Of a DNA stretch of 64,000 bases, positions 50,396 to 58,351 are shown in pieces (the stretch's first letter is position 1; each line of letters begins with the position of its first letter). The notes beneath the pieces are model-generated. The model searched no databases. It was not told the DNA's origin and was given only the letters and a program-made list of their open reading frames with translations. The translations under genes and the position numbers were made by a program. The DNA lies in assembly GCF_900236475.1 (NCBI RefSeq), contig NZ_LT963352.1:7721001-7785000 (forward strand), given 5' to 3'. Source of the stretch: Streptomyces chartreusis NRRL 3882. Lineage in GTDB: Bacteria > Actinomycetota > Actinomycetes > Streptomycetales > Streptomycetaceae.

Positions 50396-50845
50396 TCAGC
50401 CGGAACGCACCGGCGTTCCGTCGATCAACGTGTTCAGCAGCCCCCCGAGCGCCTCGCGCTGTTCCTCCGTCAGCGGGGCGAGGATCTCCTCCGCGGCCGA
50501 CCTGCGCGCCGCCCGCAGCTCGCGCAGCGCGCCCCGCCCGTCGTCCGTGAGCTCGATGCGGATCACCCGCCGGTTCGCCGGGTCCGGGACCCGCCGCACC
50601 TTGCCGCTCGCCTCCAGCCCGTCGACCAGGGTCGTCACGGCCCGCGGCACGACTTCCAGACGCTCGGCCAGGTCGGCCATGCGCGGCGGCGAACCCCAGT
50701 GCGCGAGGGTGCGCAGCAACCGGGACTGGGCCGGTGTGATGCCGAGGTCGCGTTGCTCCAGATGGCGCTTCTGGATGCGGTGCACCCGGCGGGTGAGCCG
50801 CAGCAACTGCTCGGCGAGCAGGCCGTCGGAATCGGGGGAGGTCAT
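50396..50845 (-). CDS. MarR-family transcriptional regulator
   Basis: A 149-residue winged-helix regulator: LLRLTRRVHRIQKRHLEQRD, GITPAQSRLLRTLAHWGSPP, RMADLAERLEVVPRAVTTLV (recognition helix), GKVRRVPDPANRRVIRIELT (wing) and a C-terminal dimerisation helix. The ATG at 50845 is preceded by a purine-poor leader. It is divergent from an ABC exporter gene with 104 bases between, the classic set-up in which a MarR protein represses an exporter for its own ligand. The operator is marked separately. Confidence 0.93.
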   Translation of the reverse strand: MTSPDSDGLLAEQLLRLTRRVHRIQKRHLEQRDLGITPAQSRLLRTLAHWGSPPRMADLAERLEVVPRAVTTLVDGLEASGKVRRVPDPANRRVIRIELTDDGRGALRELRAARRSAAEEILAPLTEEQREALGGLLNTLIDGTPVRSG

Positions 50846-50869
50846 GCGGGAACAATATCAGGATGATGT

Positions 50870-50894
50870 TCATTGTGAGTATAGGTAACAATGA
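50870..50894. promoter_or_regulatory. Candidate MarR operator
   Basis: TCATTGT-N11-ACAATGA is a perfect 7+7 inverted repeat between the divergent marR and ABC exporter genes. A further AACAAT half-site lies at 50851-50856, next to the marR start. The repeats stand out as AT-rich within very GC-rich DNA. Confidence 0.6.
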
Positions 50895-50949
50895 GCTACG
50901 ATCCGACCCGCCGCCCTGGCCCGCCCGTACCGCTCTCCCGAAGGAGCCC

Positions 50950-52752
50950 ATGCATCCCGACCACGAAGCCCCCTGGAGCGCACCCGCCGACGCGAAGGAA
51001 CAACCCCGGCAGGTCCGCCGCATCCTCCGGCTCTTCCGCCCCTACCGGGGCCGCCTCGCCATCGTCGGCCTGCTGGTCGGCGCCGCGTCGCTGGTCTCGG
51101 TCGCCACGCCGTTCCTGCTGAAGGAGATCCTCGACGTCGCGATCCCCCAGGGGCGTACGGGCCTGCTCAGCCTGCTCGCCCTCGGCATGATCCTCAGCGC
51201 CGTCCTCACCAGCGTCTTCGGCGTGCTGCAGACACTGATCTCCACGACGGTCGGCCAGCGCGTCATGCACGATCTGCGCACCGCCGTCTACGGGCGCCTC
51301 CAGCGCATGTCCCTCGCCTTCTTCACGCGCACGCGCACGGGCGAGGTGCAGTCCCGCATCGCCAACGACATCGGCGGCATGCAGGCCACCGTCACCTCCA
51401 CGGCGACCTCCCTGGTCTCCAACTTCACCAGCGTGGTGGCCACGATCGTCGCGATGGTGGCCCTCGACTGGCGCCTGACCGTCGTCTCTCTGCTGTTGCT
51501 GCCGGTGTTCGTGTGGATCAGCCGCCGCGTGGGCAACGAACGGCGGAAGATCACCACCCAGCGCCAGAAGCAGATGGCCGCCATGGCCGCCACGGTCACC
51601 GAGTCGCTCTCCGTCAGCGGCATCCTGCTCGGCCGCACGATGGGACGCTCCGACTCGCTGACGAAGTCCTTCGCCGAGGAGTCCGAGGAGCTCGTCGACC
51701 TGGAAGTGCGGTCGAACATGGCCGGCCGCTGGCGCATGGCCGTCATCACGATCGTCATGGCCGCCCTGCCCGCCGTCATCTACTGGACCGCCGGCATGGC
51801 CCTCCAACTGGGCGGCCCCGAGGTCTCCATCGGCACGATCGTCGCCTTCGTCTCGCTCCAGCAGGGCCTGTTCCGCCCGGCCGTGAGCCTGCTGTCGACG
51901 GGTGTGCAGATCCAGACCTCGCTCGCCCTCTTCCAGCGCATCTTCGAATACCTCGACCTGCCGATCGACATCACCGAGCGCGCGGACCCGGTCCGCCTCG
52001 ACCGCGTGAAGGGCGAGGTCCGCTTCGAGGACGTCTCCTTCGGCTACGACGACAAGGGCGGCGCGGTCCTCGACGGCATCGACCTCACCGTCCCGGCGGG
52101 CGGCAGCCTCGCGATCGTCGGCCCGACCGGCGCCGGAAAGTCCACGCTCGGCTACCTCGTGCCCCGCCTCTACGACGTGACGGGCGGACGCGTCACCCTC
52201 GACGGGGTCGACGTCCGCGACCTCGACTTCGACACCCTGGCGCGCGCGGTCGGCGTCGTCTCGCAGGAGACGTACCTCTTCCACGCCTCGGTCGCCGACA
52301 ACCTGCGTTTCGCCAAGCCCGACGCCACCGACGAGGAGCTGTACCAGGCGGCGAAGGCGGCGCAGATCCACGACCACATCGCGTCCCTGCCCGACGGCTA
52401 CGACACCGTCGTGGGTGAGCGCGGCCACCGCTTCTCCGGCGGTGAGAAGCAGCGCCTGGCCATCGCCCGCACGATCCTGCGCGACCCGCCGGTCCTCATC
52501 CTCGACGAGGCCACCAGCGCGCTGGACACCCGGACCGAGGCGGCCGTGCAGGACGCCATCGACGCGCTGTCGGCGAACCGCACCACGCTCACCATCGCCC
52601 ACCGGCTGTCCACCGTCCGGGGCGCCGACCAGATCGTGGTCCTCGACTCGGGGCGCGCGGTCGAACTCGGTACGCACGAGGAACTGCTGGAGCGGCACGG
52701 CCGGTATGCGGCGCTCGTACGCCGAGACGCTCAACTGGAACCGACAAGATGA
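50950..52752 (+). CDS. ABC multidrug-type exporter (homodimeric half-transporter)
   Basis: A 600-residue half-exporter. Six membrane helices lie in residues about 35-320 (LAIVGLLVGAASLVSVATPF, FVWISRRVGNERRKITTQRQ in a coupling loop). All ATPase motifs are intact: Walker A GPTGAGKSTLG, Q-loop VVSQETYLF, signature FSGGEKQRLAIAR, Walker B VLILDEATSALD and IAHRLST. It can therefore work as a homodimer, unlike the pair at 43.3-46.9 kb. The ATG at 50950 has AAGGAG 5 bases upstream; an in-frame extension to 50863 covers the operator and is not real. It is probably induced when the divergent MarR protein binds its ligand. Confidence 0.94.
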   Translation: MHPDHEAPWSAPADAKEQPRQVRRILRLFRPYRGRLAIVGLLVGAASLVSVATPFLLKEILDVAIPQGRTGLLSLLALGMILSAVLTSVFGVLQTLISTTVGQRVMHDLRTAVYGRLQRMSLAFFTRTRTGEVQSRIANDIGGMQATVTSTATSLVSNFTSVVATIVAMVALDWRLTVVSLLLLPVFVWISRRVGNERRKITTQRQKQMAAMAATVTESLSVSGILLGRTMGRSDSLTKSFAEESEELVDLEVRSNMAGRWRMAVITIVMAALPAVIYWTAGMALQLGGPEVSIGTIVAFVSLQQGLFRPAVSLLSTGVQIQTSLALFQRIFEYLDLPIDITERADPVRLDRVKGEVRFEDVSFGYDDKGGAVLDGIDLTVPAGGSLAIVGPTGAGKSTLGYLVPRLYDVTGGRVTLDGVDVRDLDFDTLARAVGVVSQETYLFHASVADNLRFAKPDATDEELYQAAKAAQIHDHIASLPDGYDTVVGERGHRFSGGEKQRLAIARTILRDPPVLILDEATSALDTRTEAAVQDAIDALSANRTTLTIAHRLSTVRGADQIVVLDSGRAVELGTHEELLERHGRYAALVRRDAQLEPTR

Positions 52753-52795
52753 AAATATGCCGGGTTTGTGACGATATACGGGTTACCGTGCCCGC

Positions 52796-53641
52796 ATGCA
52801 GAAGAACACTCCGCCACGGAGCACGATTCGACTGACGCGCCGGGGCCGCATCGCCCTCGTCGCGACCGGAGCGGTCGTGGTGGGCACCGCCGTGGCGGTG
52901 CCGCTGCTGATCCTGCGGCCCGAGGAGCACGGCCGGCCCGCGACCCTGGTGATCCCGGAGGGCTGGCGCGCGAGCCAGGTCTACGCCGCCGTCGACAAGG
53001 CCCTCGCCCTGCCTCCCGGCAGCACGAAGAAGTCCCTGGCGAAGGCGGCCCTCAAACTGCCGAACGACGCCGAGGGCAACCCGGAGGGCTACCTCTTCCC
53101 GGCGGCCTATCCCCTCCGGGAGAAGACGACCCCGCAGGAGCTCCTGGCACTGATGGTCGACACGGCGAACGAGAAGTTCGACGGCGCTCCCATCGCCGCG
53201 GGGGCGCAGCGCAACGCCATGAACGTCTACCAGGCCGTCACCATCGCGAGCATCGTCCAGGCGGAGGCGGCCACCAAGGCCGACATGGGCAAGGTCGCCC
53301 GGGTCGTCTTCAACCGCCTCGAACGCGGCATGCCGCTCCAGATGGACTCCACCATCAACTACGCGCTCGGCCGCTCCACCCTCCGCACCACGGAGAGCGA
53401 CACCCGGATCGACAGCCCCTACAACTCCTACCAGCGCATGGGCCTGCCCCCCACCCCCATCGACAACCCCGGCGAGGAGGCCATGCGCGCCGCCGTCAAC
53501 CCACCCCCGGGCGACTGGCTGTACTTCGTCACGGTCCGCCCGGGCGACACCCGCTTCACCGCGGACTACGCGGAACACCAGCGGAACGTCGCGGAGTTCA
53601 ACACCCACCAGAGGAAGGGCGACGCGCGGGCGGCCGGATGA
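52796..53641 (+). CDS. MltG-like endolytic transglycosylase (YceG-fold)
   Basis: A 281-residue membrane-anchored peptidoglycan enzyme. A basic N-terminus (RLTRRGR) and one helix (IALVATGAVVVGTAVAVPLL) anchor it. A LysM-like segment follows (LVIPEGWRASQVYAAVDKAL), then GNPEGYLFPAAYPL and the catalytic region AVTIASIVQAEA, where Glu157 corresponds to the catalytic glutamate of E. coli MltG. RVVFNRLERGMPLQMDSTIN and DSPYNSYQRMGLPPTPIDNP are hallmark motifs. It is shorter than the housekeeping MltG (about 350-600 residues in streptomycetes), so it is probably an accessory paralogue. No clear ribosome-binding site precedes the ATG; a leaderless mRNA is possible. Confidence 0.92.
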   Translation: MQKNTPPRSTIRLTRRGRIALVATGAVVVGTAVAVPLLILRPEEHGRPATLVIPEGWRASQVYAAVDKALALPPGSTKKSLAKAALKLPNDAEGNPEGYLFPAAYPLREKTTPQELLALMVDTANEKFDGAPIAAGAQRNAMNVYQAVTIASIVQAEAATKADMGKVARVVFNRLERGMPLQMDSTINYALGRSTLRTTESDTRIDSPYNSYQRMGLPPTPIDNPGEEAMRAAVNPPPGDWLYFVTVRPGDTRFTADYAEHQRNVAEFNTHQRKGDARAAG

Positions 53642-53653
53642 CCCGCCAGGGCG

Positions 53654-54730
53654 TCACGCGGCGACCGGCTCCTGCGCCAGCAGGCGCCTGATGTCGCGGA
53701 CGGCGGCGCGGCCGGCACGGTTGGCGCCGATGGTGCTGGCCGACGGGCCGTAGCCGACGAGGTGGATACGCGGATCGGCGGCCGCGCGTGTGCCCTCCAG
53801 GCGGATGCCGCCGCCCGGCTCGCGCAGACGCAGCGGGGTGAGGTGGTCGATGGCGGCGCGGAAGCCGGTGGCCCAGAGGATGACGTCGGCGTCGACGTGG
53901 CGGCCGTCCTTCCAGTCCACTCCCGTCGGCGTGATGCGGTCGAACATCGGCTGCCGGTCGAGCACCCCGTCCTCGATGCCCCGCCGGATCGCGTCGTTGA
54001 GCGGCAGCCCGGTGACCGAGACGACACTCCTGGGCGGCAGCCCCTGCCGTACCCGTTCCTCGACGAGCGCGACGGCCGCCCGGCCCGCGTTCTCGTCGAA
54101 GGGGCCCTCACGGAAGACGGGCGGGCGCCGGGTCACCCAGGTGGTGGCCGCCGCGTACGGGGCGATCTCCAGCAGATGCTGCGTGCCCGAGGCGCCACCC
54201 CCCACCACGACGACCCGCTGCCCGGCGAACGCCTCCGGCCCGGGGTACTGCGCGGTGTGCAACTGCCGCCCGCGGAAGGTCTCCTGGCCCGGGTAGCGCG
54301 GCCAGAACGGCCGGTCCCACGTACCCGTCGCGTTGATCAGCGCCCGCGTCGACCACACACCCTCCGAGGTCTCCACCAGCAGCCGCCCGCCGGGCCCCTC
54401 GCGTACGGCCCGCACATCGACGGGGCGCCGCACCCGCAGGTCGAAGGTCCGCTCGTACCGGTCGAAGTAGTCGCTGATCACCTCGGCGGACGGCCGCGCC
54501 GGATCCGCGTCCGTGAGCTCCATCCCCGGCAGTGCGTGCATCCCGTGCACCTTGCCGTACGTCAGCGACGGCCAGCGGAACTGCCACGCGCCGCCGGGAC
54601 CGGGGGAGTGGTCCAGCACGACGAAGTCGCGGTCCGGCTCGAAACCGGCTCGCCGCAGGTGATAGGCGCCGGCCAGACCGGCCTGACCAGCGCCTGTGAC
54701 GACTACCTCGACCTCGCGTGTGTTGTTCAC
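53654..54730 (-). CDS. Flavin-dependent monooxygenase-like oxidoreductase
   Basis: A 358-residue FAD/NADPH enzyme of the flavin-containing monooxygenase type. The FAD motif is VVVTGAGQAGLAGAYHL (residues about 9-25), the NADPH motif is VVVVGGGASGTQHLLE in the middle, PGPGGAWQFRWPSL and INATGTWDRPFWPRYPG are family segments, and ILWATGFRAAIDHL is the typical ATG motif near the end. The start is a GTG at 54730 with only a weak ribosome-binding site. It lies 56 bases downstream of ssuA on the same strand and may be co-transcribed. A role in oxidising an imported organosulfur compound is possible but not shown; such enzymes also occur alone. Confidence 0.88.
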   Translation of the reverse strand: MNNTREVEVVVTGAGQAGLAGAYHLRRAGFEPDRDFVVLDHSPGPGGAWQFRWPSLTYGKVHGMHALPGMELTDADPARPSAEVISDYFDRYERTFDLRVRRPVDVRAVREGPGGRLLVETSEGVWSTRALINATGTWDRPFWPRYPGQETFRGRQLHTAQYPGPEAFAGQRVVVVGGGASGTQHLLEIAPYAAATTWVTRRPPVFREGPFDENAGRAAVALVEERVRQGLPPRSVVSVTGLPLNDAIRRGIEDGVLDRQPMFDRITPTGVDWKDGRHVDADVILWATGFRAAIDHLTPLRLREPGGGIRLEGTRAAADPRIHLVGYGPSASTIGANRAGRAAVRDIRRLLAQEPVAA

Positions 54731-54786
54731 GCTTCTACTAACCGTGCCGGGGGCGTCGATCTTCCCGGCCTTCTGCCGGACAGACC

Positions 54787-55812
54787 CTAGCCCTCCGAGG
54801 GCCGGGGCGCGGTCGTCGACGGCGGCAGGTCGCCGTTGAACCGGGTGTCGGTGAAGTCGGCGAAGTCGACCTCGCGGGGGATCAGCTTCAACGACGTGAA
54901 CGTGTCGGCGATCTCCTGCTCGGAGGCGATCAGCGGCTTGTCGACGGCGACCGCGATCCGGGTCGTGTACGTGCGCTTCACCGCGGCCAGGGCCACGTCC
55001 TCGGGGAGCCCGGTGTCCTTCGCCCAGACCTTCGCCCACTCCTCCTCGTGGTCGTACACCCACGTGTAGGCACGCCGCAGCCGCTCCAGGTAGTCCTTGA
55101 CGGCGGCGGCCTTCTTCTTGTCCTTCAGCGCGTCCGGCGCCGCGACCTGGAAGGTGAGCCCGTTGGTCACGCCGTCGCCGTCTGTCAGGACCCGTCCCTG
55201 CCCGGCCTTCAGCACCTGTGAGGTGTACGGGTCCCACACCGCCCAGGCGTCGACCTTGCCGGCGGTGAACGCGGCGAGCGCGTCGGCCGGCTGGAGGTAC
55301 TTGACCTTGACGTCGCTCAGTTTCAGCCCGGCCTTCTTCAGCGACGCGACCAGCTGGTAGTGGGCGGACGAGCCCTGCGCGACGGCCACCGACCTGCCCT
55401 TGAGCTGCTCGGGCCTCTTCAGGGACGAGTCGTTCGGGACGAGGATGGTGTCGCCCTTGGACGTGCCGTGCCAGGCGGCCACCACCTTGATCTTCGAGCC
55501 CGCTCCGGCCGCGAAGACCGGCGGGGTGTTGCCGACGCCGCCGATGTCGACGGCCCCCGCGTTGACGGCCTCCAGCAGCGGCGGTCCCGAGGTGAACGTG
55601 GACCACTTGATCTTGTAGTCGAGGTTCTTCAGTTCCCCGGCGGCCCGCAGGATGGCCTCCGAACCGCCCTTCTGGTCACCGACGTCGAGCGTGACGGAGC
55701 CCTGGCCGTCGGTGCCGCCGTCCGACGTACCGGCGGCCGAGTTCCCGCCGCAGGCGGTGAGCAGCAGGGCGAGGGGGAGGAGCAGGGCGGCGGGCGCGAG
55801 ACGTCGTCGCAT
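54787..55812 (-). CDS. ssuA: Sulfonate ABC transporter, substrate-binding lipoprotein
   Basis: A 341-residue extracytoplasmic receptor of the SsuA/TauA type. A lipoprotein signal (MRRRLAPAALLLPLALLLTA followed by the lipidated cysteine at residue 21) precedes the periplasmic-binding-protein fold: LDVGDQKGGSEAILRAAGEL, FTSGPPLLEAVNAGAVDIGG, VGNTPPVFAAGAGSKIKVVA, KGRSVAVAQGSSAHYQLVAS, DALAAFTAGKVDAWAVWDPY. These segments match aliphatic sulfonate binders. The ATG at 55812 has GGAAC upstream. It is third in the ssuC-ssuB-ssuA order. The precise sulfonate is not predictable. Confidence 0.94.
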   Translation of the reverse strand: MRRRLAPAALLLPLALLLTACGGNSAAGTSDGGTDGQGSVTLDVGDQKGGSEAILRAAGELKNLDYKIKWSTFTSGPPLLEAVNAGAVDIGGVGNTPPVFAAGAGSKIKVVAAWHGTSKGDTILVPNDSSLKRPEQLKGRSVAVAQGSSAHYQLVASLKKAGLKLSDVKVKYLQPADALAAFTAGKVDAWAVWDPYTSQVLKAGQGRVLTDGDGVTNGLTFQVAAPDALKDKKKAAAVKDYLERLRRAYTWVYDHEEEWAKVWAKDTGLPEDVALAAVKRTYTTRIAVAVDKPLIASEQEIADTFTSLKLIPREVDFADFTDTRFNGDLPPSTTAPRPSEG

Positions 55813-55865
55813 GGTGGTTCCGTTCGTGTAAGTCGTGAGGCCGGGGACGTAAGGGGCGGGAGGAG

Positions 55866-56606
55866 TCAGGCGGCTTCGGCGGCCGTCGCCTCGACGCCGA
55901 GGCGTTCGAGGAGGCCGGCGCGCAGCGCGGCGAAGCGCGGGTCGGTGATGTCGCGGGGACGGTCGAGGTCGATGCGCTGCTCGTGGGCGATGACGCCGCC
56001 GTCCATCACCAGGACGCGGTCGGCGAGCAGTACGGCCTCCTCCACGTCGTGGGTGACGAGGAGCACCGCGCAGCCCCGGCGCTGCCACAACTCGCCCACG
56101 AGCCGCTGGGCCTTGATGCGGGTGAGGGCGTCGAGCGCGCCGAACGGCTCGTCGAGCAGCAGCAGATCGGGCTCGCGCACCAACGCCCGTGCGAGTGAGG
56201 CGCGTTGGGCCTCGCCGCCGGAGAGGGTCTTGGGCCAGGCGGCCGAGCGGTGTCCGAGGCCGACCTCGTCGAGGGCCTGCTCGGCGACGGCGCGTTCGGG
56301 CTTGCCGGGCAGGCCGAGCAGGACGTTGCGCCACACCTTCTTCCACGGCATCAGCCGGGGGGCCTGGAAGGCGACGGCCTTGCGGCGCGGCACCAGGACG
56401 GTGCCCTCGATGTCGCGGTCGAGCCCGGCGAGGATGCGCAGCAGCGTCGACTTGCCGCAGCCGCTGCGGCCGAGCAGGGCCACGAACTCGCCAGGCCGGA
56501 CGTCCAGTCGCAGATCGTCGATGACGGCACGCCCGTCGAAGGACCGGGTGAGCCCCTCGACGTGGACCGCCTGGGGGATCACCGGCCGGTGAACGTCGGT
56601 CGCCAT
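55866..56606 (-). CDS. ssuB: Sulfonate ABC transporter, ATP-binding protein
   Basis: A 246-residue ATPase of the SsuB/TauB type. Walker A is LLGRSGCGKSTLLRILAGLD, the Q-loop is AVAFQAPRLMPWKKVWRNVL (the LMPW motif is characteristic of the nitrate/sulfonate/taurine group), the signature is LSGGEAQRASLARAL, Walker B is LLLLDEPFGALD and the switch region is LLVTHDVEEAVLLAD. The ATG at 56606 lies 28 bases inside the ssuC reading frame, so the genes overlap and are translationally coupled. It is followed after 53 bases by ssuA. Confidence 0.95.
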   Translation of the reverse strand: MATDVHRPVIPQAVHVEGLTRSFDGRAVIDDLRLDVRPGEFVALLGRSGCGKSTLLRILAGLDRDIEGTVLVPRRKAVAFQAPRLMPWKKVWRNVLLGLPGKPERAVAEQALDEVGLGHRSAAWPKTLSGGEAQRASLARALVREPDLLLLDEPFGALDALTRIKAQRLVGELWQRRGCAVLLVTHDVEEAVLLADRVLVMDGGVIAHEQRIDLDRPRDITDPRFAALRAGLLERLGVEATAAEAA

Positions 56607-57448
56607 TGCAGCAGCACCTTTTCGAGAGAGCGGACGATGAAGTCGGCGAGCAGGCCGAGGAAGGCGTAGACGACCAGGCAGACCACGATCACGTCGGTCC
56701 GCAGGAAGTCCCGCGCCTGCACCATGAGGAACCCGATGCCGGAGTCGGCGTTGACCTGCTCGGCGAAGACCAGCGCGAGCCAGGCGATGCCGAGCGAGTA
56801 GCGCAGGCCGGTCATGGCGTTCGGCAGCGCGCCCGGGAGGACGACGTGCCGGACGAGTCCCCGGCGCGACAATCCGAGGGACTCGCCGGCCTCGATCAAC
56901 TGGGCGTCCACGCCGCGGATTCCGGCGTAGACGTTGAGGTAGAGCGGGAAGGTCACGCCGAGCGTGATGATGGCGACCTTGGGGGCCTCGCCGATGCCGA
57001 ACCAGATGATGAACAGCGGGATGAGACCCACGAACGGCACCGTCCGCAGCATCTGCACGGGCGCGTCCACCAGGTCCTCGCCGATCCGGAACAGGCCCGA
57101 CAGCAGGGCGAGTCCGGTGCCGACGACCAGGCCGAGCAGCAGCCCGGCCGCGACCCGCTGGAGCGAGGTGCCCATGGCCGCGGGCAGCGAGCCGTCGGCC
57201 ACCATGTCCCCGGCGACCTGGGCGATACGGCCGGGCGAGGCGAGTACCTCCGGCTGCAACGCGCCCGTGCCGCTGAGGAGTTGCCACAACGCCAGCAGCA
57301 GGACCGGGCCGGTGGTGCGGCGCAGCCAGCGGGGGACGCGGGTGCGGCGGGAGGAAGTGGGGACGAGGGGCTGGAGGTCGAGGTCAGGAGCTGATACATG
57401 CGAAATATCAGCTTTCGAGGGCGTGGGCGGGGCATGACTGATGCTCAT
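56579..57448 (-). CDS. ssuC: Sulfonate ABC transporter, permease
   Basis: A 289-residue permease with six membrane helices. The family motif between helices 4 and 5 is AGESLGLSRRGLVRHVVLPG (EAA loop, contact site for SsuB); GPVLLLALWQLLSGTGALQP, GTSLQRVAAGLLLGLVVGTG and GIAWLALVFAEQVNADSGIG are typical of the SsuC/TauC group. The first 40 residues are polar and variable. GGAG precedes the ATG at 57448. A perfect 8+8 inverted repeat lies within its first codons (57389-57413). It is the first large gene of the operon, 130 bases downstream of the leader peptide. Confidence 0.95.
   Translation of the reverse strand: MSISHAPPTPSKADISHVSAPDLDLQPLVPTSSRRTRVPRWLRRTTGPVLLLALWQLLSGTGALQPEVLASPGRIAQVAGDMVADGSLPAAMGTSLQRVAAGLLLGLVVGTGLALLSGLFRIGEDLVDAPVQMLRTVPFVGLIPLFIIWFGIGEAPKVAIITLGVTFPLYLNVYAGIRGVDAQLIEAGESLGLSRRGLVRHVVLPGALPNAMTGLRYSLGIAWLALVFAEQVNADSGIGFLMVQARDFLRTDVIVVCLVVYAFLGLLADFIVRSLEKVLLQWRPTFTGR
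57389..57413. repeat. Inverted repeat in the 5-prime coding part of ssuC
   Basis: AGCTGATA (57389-57396) and TATCAGCT (57406-57413) are perfect reverse complements around a 9-base spacer. The motif is AT-rich compared with its surroundings. It could be an operator or an mRNA hairpin just after the start codon. Confidence 0.45.
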
Positions 57449-57578
57449 GAGGGCTCCACGGGGGAGAGCGAGTGCAGGGGAGGCACGCCTCGCCGCCGCC
57501 GCACCGACGAGAACAGGGACGCTCAGCGGGCAGGCGGAACCAAGGCGAGGGAACCGGAAAGCGAGGGGAAGAAGGGCG

Positions 57579-57662
57579 TCAGCGGCCGCGGCGACACGCG
57601 GCGGAGGCCACCCGCAGCAGGTCGATGTGACCGCGCGTGGTGAGCAGGGCTGAACGCAACAT
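57579..57662 (-). CDS. Putative cysteine-responsive leader peptide of the ssu operon
   Basis: A 27-codon reading frame (ATG at 57662, TGA at 57579-57581). The peptide begins MLRSALLTTR and ends GHIDLLRVASAACRRGR. The HIDL-x-RV-x-SA-x-C pattern is, to my knowledge, that of the short putative leader peptides found ahead of sulfur-assimilation genes in streptomycetes. The single Cys codon (TGT) lies four codons before the stop, flanked by arginines, as expected where ribosome pausing at a Cys codon reports cysteine or Cys-tRNA level. The remaining 130 bases before ssuC could hold the responding RNA structure, but no textbook terminator is evident. No strong ribosome-binding site is seen. Regulation by attenuation is inference. 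Confidence 0.72.
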   Translation of the reverse strand: MLRSALLTTRGHIDLLRVASAACRRGR

Positions 57663-57784
57663 GCGGCTGAACCTAGCCAGCTGGCATGCGCACGGTCAAC
57701 GGGCGTCTCGTCCAGTGGACGCCGGTACCACCACCCGGGCGGGGTCAGCCGGGTGGAACCGGGCGCGTGCGTCAGGATGGGGGC

Positions 57785-58207
57785 ATGTCAGATGTCTTCA
57801 CCACCCGAGTCCTGAACGTCCGCACCGGTTCCACGGAGAGGGTCGTCGACATCACCGGCGACTGCGAGTCCTACCTTCGGGAGGCGGCGGCCGGTCGCGA
57901 CGGCCTCCTCAATGTCTTCGTCCCGCACGCGACGGCCGGAATCGCCGTGCTCGAGACCGGTGCCGGCAGTGATGACGACCTCCTGGCCGCACTGCACACG
58001 CTGCTGCCCGCCGACGACCGCTGGCAGCACCGGCACGGCAGCCCCGGCCACGGCCGCGACCACGTGCTGCCGGCCCTCGTCCCGCCGCACGCGACCCTGC
58101 CGGTGCTGGGCGGCCGGCTGGAGCTCGGGACCTGGCAGTCGGTGTGCCTCGTGGACACGAACAAGGACAACCCGGAGCGGAAGGTGCGGTTGAGTTTCCT
58201 GGGGTGA
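57785..58207 (+). CDS. YjbQ-family (UPF0047) protein
   Basis: A 140-residue small enzyme-like protein of the YjbQ family, some members of which show secondary thiamine-phosphate synthase activity. Conserved segments are GLLNVFVPHATAGIAVLETG (His in HATAG), HGSPGHGRDHVLPALVPPHA and LGTWQSVCLVDTNKDN, which form the trimeric beta-barrel active site. GGATGGGG precedes the ATG at 57785. It is divergent from the ssu operon; no functional link is evident. The true cellular role of the family is unsettled. Confidence 0.92.
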   Translation: MSDVFTTRVLNVRTGSTERVVDITGDCESYLREAAAGRDGLLNVFVPHATAGIAVLETGAGSDDDLLAALHTLLPADDRWQHRHGSPGHGRDHVLPALVPPHATLPVLGGRLELGTWQSVCLVDTNKDNPERKVRLSFLG

Positions 58208-58263
58208 ACGCGGTCAGCCCGGCCGGAGCCCTCGGTGCGGCGCCCGAACGGCTCCGGCGCACC

Positions 58264-58292
58264 GTGACGCGTGCCCTTAATGCCCGTATCCT
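58264..58292 (+). promoter_or_regulatory. Candidate promoter of the SpoIIE phosphatase gene
   Basis: GTGACG (58264-58269) and TATCCT (58287-58292) are separated by 17 bases and lie about 60 bases before the GTG start. Shape and spacing fit a housekeeping-type promoter. Confidence 0.4.
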
Positions 58293-58351
58293 CGTCAATG
58301 CCAGATTCTCTTCCGAGCAGCGGATGATCGCGGGCGCAAGCGAGGCGAAGC

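Noticed and set aside
50896..52734. 612-codon minus-strand frame opposite the ABC exporter
   Set aside because: Antisense to intact ABC motifs; Asp/Val/Gly/His-rich composition and no ribosome-binding site.
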